Assembly: GCA_022823085.1 (NCBI GenBank)
Contig: JAJDXV010000132.1
Span: forward strand, 1 to 64,000
Source: Candidatus Poribacteria bacterium
Lineage (GTDB): Bacteria; Poribacteria; WGA-4E; WGA-3G
Direction of reading: 5' to 3'
Length of the DNA: 64,000 bases
Shown: piece by piece, positions 1-8,300 of the stretch
Numbering within the stretch: the stretch's first letter is position 1
Layout of the letters: each line of letters opens with the position of its first letter
Notes under the pieces: model-generated
Databases searched by the model: none
Seen by the model: the letters and a program-made list of their open reading frames with translations, nothing else
Told to the model about the DNA's origin: nothing
Position numbers and translations under genes: made by a program

Positions 1-181
1 CTGAATTTCTGCTACAATGTTAGACATGGTATCTTCTCCTTACGATACTCAACTTTATCATCTTTGCGAGAGGATACCATTTTTATGCACAAACTTCAAC
101 TCATATCTTCAAAAATACGCTGCCAAAAACTTTACACACCCTATACTAATAGATATAATGATTCGAAAAGAAGGTGACATT

Positions 182-790
182 GTGGCTTATAGAAACAAAT
201 TCTACGTTTGCTTTGATAGCGATAGTGACATTCATTATTATTGGTTGATGCGGGCATGGAAGCAAGACGATGGAACAAAATTTAATTTTTATGACGCTCA
301 TGATTTAAACACGGTGTATAACGCAAGTTTTGAGGAAACTGTCAAGCATCAACTCAGAGCACATATCCAAGATACGCGAGCCTTTGTCGTTTTAGTTGGG
401 GAAAGGACACGTTATCTCCAGTTTGTACAATGGGAGATTGAGGAAGCGTTGGCGTTAGATTTGCCAATAATCTGTGTTAACTTGAACGGTTTAAGACATC
501 GTGATCTTATAAGGTGTCCCTCTATCATTGGGGACAAGCTCTCAGTTCATATCGGTTTTAACGCCCTTATTTTACAGCACGCCCTAGAAACATGGCCGGA
601 GAAACATAGTTTGCTTAGACGACAGGCAGACTCCAGTCCGTACTATTACAAGCCGGATGACTATGTTAGCTTAGGATTGGAAACATCCAATCAAGGATCG
701 CTCTTTGAAAATCCTCCTGACAGCGAAGACAGATTTTCCAAGAAAATTCCACTATGGGAGCGTCTCCCACTTTTACGGAGAATGAAGTAA
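182..790 (+). CDS. ThsB-like TIR-domain protein (Thoeris type)
   Basis: Probable Thoeris sensor: ThsB TIR-like proteins turn NAD+ into a nucleotide signal after phage infection. The open frame runs from an ATG at 17, but I place the start at the GTG at 182. It follows AAGAAGG at a good distance, and the protein then opens with MAYRNKFYVCFD, the usual opening of this family; the 55 residues upstream look non-native. About 202 aa. The beta strand FYVCFD, the FYDAHDL segment, the AFVVLVGE strand (about residues 62-70) and the WEIEEALALDLPII helix-strand match the MTH538/ThsB fold. The Glu-rich helix is where TIR NADases keep their catalytic Glu. The stop lies 9 bp before the start of a macro-domain ThsA-like gene, so the two look like one operon. 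Family call is good; activity is inferred. Confidence 0.78.
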   Translation: MAYRNKFYVCFDSDSDIHYYWLMRAWKQDDGTKFNFYDAHDLNTVYNASFEETVKHQLRAHIQDTRAFVVLVGERTRYLQFVQWEIEEALALDLPIICVNLNGLRHRDLIRCPSIIGDKLSVHIGFNALILQHALETWPEKHSLLRRQADSSPYYYKPDDYVSLGLETSNQGSLFENPPDSEDRFSKKIPLWERLPLLRRMK

Positions 791-799
791 CTTTAGCCT

Positions 800-1873
800 A
801 TGAGATGGCCTATCTATCTTTCATGGCAGCATTTAAAAAATTGCCAACCGTTCAAGGCGATAATAACAACTGCTTGTTATGTGTATAGCACCAGTTGGTT
901 AGTCATTGAGATATTATCTCATTTCTATTCTAATACCAATTCTAATTGACGATTCGTCTTAAAAGTGCCACCATTTTTGAGTTATGCCCGGTTCGGTTAG
1001 GAAACCGAACCTACCGGGCCTGGGTGGACAGTGTATGGTTAATGCAATATAAACTTTTAGAAATGGTATAAGTTTGAGGATTGGTCACGCGGTAACTTTA
1101 GGCTGCTTATTATCATTTTTTTCTTAGGATTAATGATTGGCACTGCTCGGTACTTACGAAAATGTGCAAAAATGCTTTCAGTAACTCACAGGTTGGAAGG
1201 GCAAGATATCTCAATAGAAATCCGAGTTGGAGATATTTTTAGTATTGAGGGTGCCTTTATTATAAGTGCGAATACAGCATTTGAGACGGATATGTTAGAC
1301 GGCCCGGTTTCACCTGAAAGTTTACAAGGGCAATTCACAAACAAATATTATGACAAGGTAGAATACCTGAAGCAAGAATTAACGGATGCCTTAATTGCGG
1401 AAGAATTTGTTTTAGATGGGGAAAAACCTGAGAGGAAAGAAAGTTATGAGATTGGTAAGGTAATAAAAGTATCACCGAGAGGGCAGGTTGCTTACTTTGT
1501 TGCAATTGACGAACTCCGTGAATATGGAGGTATTGAAAGTTCCCTTGATAATGTAAGAGAGGGTTTAGGAAGTCTTTGGTATTATATTGGGGTGCAGGGG
1601 ACATTGAAGCCTCTTGTAGTACCTGTTTTAGGTACCGGACATTCTGGGATTCCTATTTCAAGGGAACAGATGATTATAGAAATCATTACATCGTTTATTG
1701 CTGCCTGTACCGAAAAGAAATTCTGTGAAAAACTGACAATTATTATTTCTGAGAATGACTACCGACAACATGACGTAAATTTGGAGGAATTAGGGACTTA
1801 TCTCCGACTTTATGCTCGTGAGGTCCATCGGAAAGCCCATGATCTCATTGCTCCAATTGATGAACCAATTTAA
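800..1873 (+). pseudogene. ThsA-like membrane/macro-domain effector, split by a small insertion
   Basis: The intact 3' part (open from 1061, first ATG 1133) encodes a hydrophobic helix, LLIIIFFLGLMIG, followed by a macro-like domain. Its segments GDIFSIEGAFIISANTAF and SPESLQGQFTNKYYD are typical of ThsA of type II Thoeris (DUF6430-like). The frame has no ATG, GTG or TTG between the stop at 1058-1060 and 1133, and the helix is already under way there. An ORF from ATG 800 to TGA 947 supplies a plausible missing N-terminus: a first membrane helix around AIITTACYVYSTSWLVIEIL, in the same reading frame. Between them lies a MITE-like element (931-1071). The ancestral protein would have had two membrane helices followed by the macro domain. 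A shortened product from ATG 1133 would lack most of the membrane anchor. Could still be expressed as a soluble macro protein, but loss of function is likelier. Confidence 0.72.
931..1071. mobile_element. MITE-like element 1 inside the thsA-like gene
   Basis: Imperfect terminal inverted repeats: TAATACCAATTCTAA (931-945) against the complement of TTAGAAATGGTATAA (1057-1071), 13 of 15 matching. The middle holds a palindrome, GGTTCGGTT-AGGA-AACCGAACC, with CCGG on both sides. No coding capacity. Exact ends are uncertain by a few bases; a TA target duplication is possible but not clean. It interrupts a reading frame that is open on both sides. Confidence 0.7.
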
Positions 1874-1934
1874 GAAAGCGCTGTTATCCAAATCGCAGAT
1901 TTTTTAGTTATTATCGGCTATGTTAGCACAAAAA

Positions 1935-2246
1935 TTAAGACGGGCCACGCCGTTGCTTCTTTTTCCATTCCCTCGCCCCTTCTCGTGTTGTACGGTTCCC
2001 AACTTGTTGAACATGGACATCTTTACCATAGTTCCGCTGGTGTTCCTTTTCACGACGGTCCAAGTCGTTTGTGATTCCACTACGGATAACTTTGTTACCG
2101 CGCTTCAGATGATATTTATAGGTGTCCCGTTTAGGCTCTATAGGGACCCCTCTCGCCTCAAGAACTTCTCTTACTGCCCGCTTGACTTTTGATCTTGGAA
2201 TCTGTCCTCGTTTGGGTGGGTATTTGACAATTCTTTGTCCTGCCAT
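1935..2246 (-). CDS. GIY-YIG-like small protein
   Basis: 103 aa, basic. The N-terminal third (QRIVKYPPKRGQIPRSKVKRAVREVLEARG) is Arg/Lys rich. The C-terminal part, YKYHLKRGNKVIRSGITNDLDRREKEHQ, resembles the core of GIY-YIG nuclease-like domains, where SGITNDLDRREKEH stands for the conserved YVGxTxDLxxRxxEH segment. The first GIY motif is not canonical, so nuclease activity is doubtful. Seen often as a stand-alone small protein in bacteria, function unknown. A short gap with a weak AGGAGG-like sequence precedes the start. It sits between the Thoeris-like pair and a broken TIR-like gene. Confidence 0.6.
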   Translation of the reverse strand: MAGQRIVKYPPKRGQIPRSKVKRAVREVLEARGVPIEPKRDTYKYHLKRGNKVIRSGITNDLDRREKEHQRNYGKDVHVQQVGNRTTREGAREWKKKQRRGPS

Positions 2247-2269
2247 TCTAATTACCTCCTGAAAATATG

Positions 2270-3084
2270 TTAGGGTTCGCTACGAGGCTGAAGACTCAGC
2301 CACTCCGCAATGGCGAAAGTATAATCATTGAATGCATTGAAGAATTTGAAATCTTCAATTTCTAACTGCAATTTTTGAGCCAGTTGGGGTAAATCATTCA
2401 GAAAATCTTGATAATGTCTCCAAATAATGCCGCCTCCTGGAATTTTCTGGCGTTCCGATGAGGTACGAAGCCAATCCCGAACTACTCTTACTACTTCTTC
2501 AGGGTTGTTGTTATGCATCGAAATGTCTTGACCTGCAATATCGGAAATAAATTTTTGATACCGATATTCTTCTTTGTCCATTACAAGACACTTTTTTCTT
2601 TTTTGGTCTTCTACACCAAATCTTTTTGCTCCGAGAAAAATTCCTAACTCCAAGGGCATATTAAACCGAGGAAGACGCGAAACCTCATCTAATTCCGTCC
2701 GAGATATATCATGGATTCCGTAGCGACAATCCTCAATAATATTAGACATTATAACAGTTTAATTGAGGTTTTCCTTATGAGTGGCGAAAACTGTGTTCTA
2801 TCCACTGTCGTTTTGCTGTCACTGCTTATATCCTGCGTTTGAATTTTGCGGTAGCCTCTAAAGCCCACAATCTAACAGATTGTGGTACAAATTCTTAAAT
2901 CACTATAATGTCTATTATAGATTTTGTCAATCCGAACTTGGCTTGCATCACCTTCTTCAAGTGCACAGCGGGCAACAAAACCACAATCATGTACGGCAAA
3001 TACTATAGCATCAAACAACGGTTTATAAGCTGAGTCAAATGGGCAATTGATAAAAACATTGTCGCTATAATCGGTTGACTTCAT
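2270..3084 (-). pseudogene. TIR-like nucleotide-binding protein gene, split by a MITE
   Basis: The 5' part (3084 down to about 2915) encodes DNVFINCPFDSAYKPLFDAI...SQVRIDKIYN. The 3' part (from about 2742 down to 2270) encodes NIIEDCRYGIHDISRTELD...RFNMPLELGIFLGAKRFG...KFISDIAGQDI. Together they make one conserved protein with a TIR-like/STALD-like nucleotide-binding fold of about 214 aa, known as a hypothetical in many genomes. Removing 2743-2912 with one copy of the flanking TA rejoins the frames exactly, giving RIDKIYN-N-IIEDCRYG. This is direct sequence evidence that a 168-bp element broke an intact gene. With the element present the upstream fragment ends after a few foreign codons and the downstream fragment starts at an accidental ATG (2749). 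Confidence 0.85.
2743..2914. mobile_element. MITE 2 with TA target duplication
   Basis: The element spans 2745-2912 and is flanked by TA on both sides (2743-2744, 2913-2914). Terminal inverted repeats start with GACATTATA; after that they diverge (left ACAGTTTAATT, right complement GTGATTTAAGAA). Near the right end it carries the palindrome CACAATCTAACAGATTGTG followed by GTACAAA, a core also present in element 3. TA duplication and short repeats point to a Tc1/mariner or IS630-type mobiliser acting in trans. No coding capacity. Confidence 0.82.
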
Positions 3085-3203
3085 GAATGTCTACTCGGTT
3101 TTACCTACATGGAAGTTTTTTGAAAACAATTTTAACTTTTTCTGCTTAGAAGTGTACCATAAATTCTATAAAATGTCTATGTAAAGTTGCATCGGTGCTA
3201 AAT

Positions 3204-3232
3204 TTGACAAAAAAAGCAATGCGTGTTATAGT
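3204..3232 (+). promoter_or_regulatory. Sigma-70-like promoter of the gamma-glutamyltransferase gene
   Basis: TTGACA at 3204-3209, 17-bp spacer, TATAGT at 3227-3232. The start codon lies 29 bp further on, after GGAGAAAG. Confidence 0.75.
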
Positions 3233-3261
3233 GGTATTAGTCTGAAGATAGGAGAAAGTGA

Positions 3262-4872
3262 ATGTTTGATGGGTACGCCCCAAACCGATTTGGACCGGGT
3301 CGTTCTGCTGTGATGTGCCAACACGGTGCAGTTGCAACGAGTCAGCCACTTGCAGCACAGGCGGGATTACAAGTTCTACGCGACGGTGGAAATGCGATTG
3401 ATGCAGCGGTCGCGACTGCTGCTGTCCTCAACGTCGTCGAACCGATGTCAACCGGTATCGGTGGCGATGCTTTCATGCTGGTTTATCAGCCTAAAGATGG
3501 GAGCATCCGCGGCTTAAATGCAAGCGGTAGGGCACCTTACGCTGCAGAACTGGAATTCTTTACCAAGCAGGGATTGACCCGTATTCCGGCTTTTGGGAGT
3601 ATGTACCCGGTTACGGTGCCTGGCACAATTGATGGATGGGCAACGCTCCTTGATGCATGCGGTACGATGCCGTTGGCAGAGGTGCTACAACCTGCGATGG
3701 ATTATGCTGAGAACGGATTTCCGGTCAGTCCGCAAATTAGTCTCTCTTGGCAAGGTAGTGCGGCGATGTTGGCACAGCATCCCGATTCAGCACAGAATTA
3801 TTTGATGAACGGTAAGGCACCTGTACCGGGTGAAATCTTTCGTCAACCGAATCTCGCTCGGACGTTTCGACTGATTGTGGAAGGTGGACGCGATGCCTTT
3901 TATCGAGGTGAGATTGCGGATAAGATTGTCCAGTTCTCCGATGAGAATGGCGGGTTGTTCACACGACAAGACTTCGCGGATCACAAATCTGATTGGGTAG
4001 AACCGATTTCTACGAATTACCGCGGTTATGATGTCTACGAGATTCCGCCGAATGGACAAGGGATCGCTGCGTTGCTTGCGCTGAATATCGTTGAGGGATT
4101 TGGTCTCGGTGCGATGGGACATAACAGTTCCGAACATCTGCATTACGCGGTTGAGGCGATGAAATTGGGGTTCGCAGACCTCTATAAGTATGTGACAGAC
4201 CCGACTTTTGTAGATGTACCGGTAGCTGGACTGCTCGCTGACGATTATACAAAAAGCCAGCGGTCACGTATTTCAGCAGAACGTGCACACGTCGGACCGA
4301 GTGCCGGTGTTCCTTCAATGGGCAGTGATACGGTCTACCTCTGTGTCGTTGATAGTGAGCGGAATGTTGTCTCTTTCATTAACAGCCTCTTTGCCGGTTT
4401 CGGTTCAGGTATAACGGCTGGTGATACCGGTATTATGTTGCAGAACCGGGGTGCCGGTTTTTCGCTTGACCCGATGCATGCGAATTGCATTGCGCCCCAT
4501 AAACGGACCCTGCACACGATTATCCCGGGCATGATTGTCCAAGATGGTGTGCCGTTGGTCGCCTTCGGTGTCATGGGTGGACAGATGCAAACACAGGGGC
4601 ATTTGCAGTTTGTGTGCAATCTGGTTGATTTCAATATGGATGTTCAGAGTGCCTTAGATGCGCCGCGGTTCCGAGTGTTGGACGATTCACAGGTTATGTT
4701 AGAAGCGGGTATTCCGATGAATGTGCAAGCCGCGTTGGCACAGCGGGGACATCGTATCGTATCGGGGAACACCTTTTTTGGTGGCGGACAAGCGATTTTT
4801 ATTCATCCGTCTTTCGACACACTGATCGCCGGTTCGGATCCGAGGCGTGACGGATGTGCAGTCGGATATTGA
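3262..4872 (+). CDS. ggt: Gamma-glutamyltransferase (GGT) family protein
   Basis: 536 aa, the usual length. Ntn-hydrolase that cleaves or transfers gamma-glutamyl groups from glutathione and related compounds. Family signatures: DGGNAIDAAVATAAVLNVVEP and MSTGIGGDAFMLVY near the N-terminus, and the autoprocessing site MGSDT-VYLCVVD with the nucleophile Thr at about residue 357. The C-terminal part holds FGVMGGQMQTQGHLQ and AGSDPRRDGCAVGY, as in the cytosolic YwrD-like branch. No signal peptide, so it probably acts in the cytoplasm. The start follows GGAGA. It is transcribed from its own promoter and no gene follows closely. Family call is firm; the natural substrate is not known. Confidence 0.93.
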   Translation: MFDGYAPNRFGPGRSAVMCQHGAVATSQPLAAQAGLQVLRDGGNAIDAAVATAAVLNVVEPMSTGIGGDAFMLVYQPKDGSIRGLNASGRAPYAAELEFFTKQGLTRIPAFGSMYPVTVPGTIDGWATLLDACGTMPLAEVLQPAMDYAENGFPVSPQISLSWQGSAAMLAQHPDSAQNYLMNGKAPVPGEIFRQPNLARTFRLIVEGGRDAFYRGEIADKIVQFSDENGGLFTRQDFADHKSDWVEPISTNYRGYDVYEIPPNGQGIAALLALNIVEGFGLGAMGHNSSEHLHYAVEAMKLGFADLYKYVTDPTFVDVPVAGLLADDYTKSQRSRISAERAHVGPSAGVPSMGSDTVYLCVVDSERNVVSFINSLFAGFGSGITAGDTGIMLQNRGAGFSLDPMHANCIAPHKRTLHTIIPGMIVQDGVPLVAFGVMGGQMQTQGHLQFVCNLVDFNMDVQSALDAPRFRVLDDSQVMLEAGIPMNVQAALAQRGHRIVSGNTFFGGGQAIFIHPSFDTLIAGSDPRRDGCAVGY

Positions 4873-4974
4873 TCGTGTAGCTGCCTGACTCAATTTGCTC
4901 AGAGGGTCGATATGTTTTCAGTTAAATAAGGAGATACCTAAGGCGGAGTAGACCTAAGTGACAAGTGAAATGAT

Positions 4975-5003
4975 TTGACTTTTCGCTTAAATTAGGATAT
5001 AAT
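4975..5003 (+). promoter_or_regulatory. Near-consensus promoter upstream of glutamate synthase
   Basis: TTGACT at 4975-4980, 17-bp spacer, perfect TATAAT at 4998-5003. Transcription would begin near 5010, about 360 bp before the gltB start. Confidence 0.7.
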
Positions 5004-5368
5004 ATTAAGACGAATAAACGGCTTTGACTCAAAAAAATGGAGATCAAACCTAATGATGTAAACCCGCCAAATTGTTCGCGGATCGTCGTCGGTACGATTG
5101 CGGATCTTTGTTGATTCCAGAGGTTCTCTCTTGCCTACGGGCGCGCTATGTTCGGCAGGATACGAATGGACAGCGTCCGATTTGATCTGTCCACCAGATT
5201 TATCCAATCGCGAAGTGGTGTCCATTCTCCGATTTGTTTGTATCTTAGATAGAGGAACGTCAAGTTATGGTACGCGAGTCCTGCAATGAAATGGCGAAAT
5301 GTAAAAGTCCACTCAACAAAGCCACAATATAAGAAATATGGAAGAATGTATGGAGAGTTAGCTTACAA
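5004..5368 (+). other. Long leader between promoter and gltB
   Basis: About 360 bases with no convincing gene. It contains a short ORF (ATG 5039 to TGA 5116, 25 codons) and an overlapping 63-codon frame (5098-5289). Neither has a good ribosome site or recognisable family. If the promoter at 4975 drives gltB this is an untranslated leader, possibly regulatory; I did not recognise a glnA-type or other known riboswitch. The stretch 4873-4974 upstream holds nothing I can name. Confidence 0.35.
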
Positions 5369-8300
5369 ATGTACAACGATGTAAATGAGAAGGATGCCTG
5401 TGGCGTCGGTTTTGTTGCGAACCGCTGTGGAAGTCGGAGCCACGAGATTATCAAGATGGCGACACAAGCGGTCACGAATTTAACGCACCGAGGCGCAGTG
5501 GCGGCTGACGCAAAAACAGGTGACGGGGCAGGCATCTTAACACAGATTCCAGAAAAATTATTTAAAAAGGTACTTGAGAAACTCGGAGTCCGCTTAGATT
5601 CAATGAATGACGTGGGAGTCGGGATGATTTTCCTGCCACGGCATAATAAGGATGCACAGGCACAGGGACGCGCGCGCATTGAAAAGGCTTTACAGGCGTA
5701 CGGCATTCCGCTCCTCGGATGGCGATCGGTTCCGGTGGACCTTTCCGCGCTTGGAGACAAGGCGTTGGAAACGCTACCAGAAATCGAACAAGTATTGATA
5801 GGGCGGCCGGAACAACTCAGCGACGACGCTTTTGAACAACGTCTATACCTGATATGCAAAGAGTTGGAACATCGGATCACCGCTGCAGGACTTGATGAGT
5901 TCCATATCGCCTCGTTTTCGCATCGAACGATTGTTTATAAAGGACTGTTAGTCGCACCGCAACTCACACAATTTTACCTCGACTTAAAAGACCCTGACTT
6001 TGCGGCAGCACTCGCTGTTTTCCACCAACGTTACAGCACAAACACCTCTTCTACATGGATGCTTGCGCAACCCTTTCATACGCTCGCACACAACGGTGAA
6101 ATCAACACCTTAATGGGCAACCGGAATTGGATGCGGGCGCGAGAGTCTGATTTGCAATCCCCACTCTGGGATGAAGACCTTCAAAAACTCGCACCGATTA
6201 TCAATCCACACGGTAGTGATTCCATGAGTTTGGATAACGTGCTGGAATTGCTAACGCATTCTGGACGCGATATCCTACACGCTATGATGTGTTTGATTCC
6301 AGAGGCTTACGAACAGATTTCGGATATGCCGGATGTACTCAAAGCTTGTTACGAGTATCTCTCATGTGTCGGCGAACCTTGGGACGGACCGGCGGCGGTT
6401 GCGTTTACAGATGGTGTTGTCGTTGGTGCCTGTCTGGATAGAAACGGTTTAAGACCGGCACGTTATAAGGTAACTGAGGACGGCATCGTTGTGATGGGTT
6501 CTGAAGTCGGTATTATTGAACTTGACGACAATCGCGTCGTGGAAAAGGGGCGTTTGGGACCGGGGCAAATGATTGCTGTCGATACAGCGCAAGGGAAACT
6601 ACTGAAAGATTCGGAAATTAAGCACGGTGTTGCCGAGCGGAAACCTTATGCCGAATGGGTACAGAAAGGTATTGTAACACTACCGAGCAAAAAAGACGAT
6701 GCCGCGCCTACAACAGAGACTGTTCCTGAGCAGCTTCCGATATATCAGAAAGCCTTCGGTTATATGACTGAGGATGTTGAACGGTTTATCAAACCGATGG
6801 TAACGGAAGCGAAAGAAGCGGTCGGTTCGATGGGTGATGATACGCCACCAGCAGTTATTTCTCGCAACCCGCATCTGCTTTACAGTTACTTCAAGCAACG
6901 TTTTGCACAGGTAACGAATCCGCCTATTGACTCAATCCGAGAACGGTTGGTGATGTCGCTGACAACTTACTTAGGGCGGCGACATAGCCTACTTACGGAA
7001 ACTGAAGCACACGCTCGACTCATCCGGATACCATCACCGATCTTGACGAATGCAGATTTACAGGCGTTACGGGAGCTCAATAACCCTGATTTTCAGGTAG
7101 CGACGCTTTCTGTCTGTTTCCGAGTATTTTCTGGGACAGAATGCTTAGAGACTGCTTTGGAAGCGTTGTGTCAACGGGCTTCAGAAGCGGTTGATGCAGG
7201 AACGACACTGCTTGTGTTAAGTGATAAGGATGTCGATCGTGATTCCGCACCGATTCCGATGGCACTTGCTGTTGGTGCTGTCCATCACCATCTCATCCGG
7301 GAAGGGAAACGGATGCGGGTGAGTCTCATCGCTGAAACCGGAGACGCAAGGGAAGAACACCATTTTGCCGTCTTAATCGGTTATGGCGCAGCGGCGGTCA
7401 ATCCGTATCTCGCTTTCTCGACGATTGTTCATCTCACTGAGGAAGGCGAACTTGAAGAATTTACAGCAGCGCAAGCGATTGAGACCTACAAAGCGACTGT
7501 CGAAAAAGGGCTTCTGAAGATTATGGCGAAGATGGGGATATCGACGGTCTCAAGCTATCGCGGTGCGCAAATTTTTGAGGCGCTCGGCATCAATGCAACG
7601 GTTATTGATAAATGTTTCACGGGGACAACCTCACGCTTAAGCGGCATCGGGTTTGCTGAGATCGCTGCAGAGACACTCCATTTCCACGCAAAAGCGTTTT
7701 CAGAGAGCGGAGACGACGCTTCACTTGAAGAGGCAGGCTATTTCCGATTCCGTCGGAACGGCGAGTTCCATGCGTTTAACCCGACAGTATTTAAATCGCT
7801 CCATAAGTTCGTCAAGGCGGGTGAATCCGAAGATTATGAAAAATATGTTGACGCTATTGAGGAAGGTGAACCTGCAAGTCTGCGTGATCTACTCGAATTC
7901 AGACCGAGTACACCGATCCTGATTGAGGAAGTAGAACCAGCGGAGGCCATTGTTCGGCGGTTTACAACCGGTAGCATGTCTTTTGGTGCGTTGAGCCGTG
8001 AAACACACGAGACCTTAGCCATCGCGATGAACCGGATCGGCGCGAAATCGGGGAGTGGAGAAGGTGGAGAGAGTTCGACGCGTTTCAAACGGCAGCCTAA
8101 CGGCGACCTCGCTTCAAGTGCTATCAAACAGGTGGCATCTGGACGTTTCGGTGTGACACCGACGTATCTGATTTCGGCGAAGGAATTGGAAATTAAGATG
8201 GCGCAAGGCTCTAAACCGGGCGAGGGTGGACAGATTCCGGGGCACAAAGTGACCGCTGAAATCGCCTCTATCCGACACTCTGTGCCAGGTGTTCCGCTGA

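Noticed and set aside
1920-2192. 90-codon plus-strand frame
   Set aside because: Antisense to the GIY-YIG-like gene, which has the recognisable domain.
5260-5880. 206-codon minus-strand frame
   Set aside because: Opposite the start of gltB and its leader; low-complexity Ser/Ala/Arg composition typical of antisense frames.
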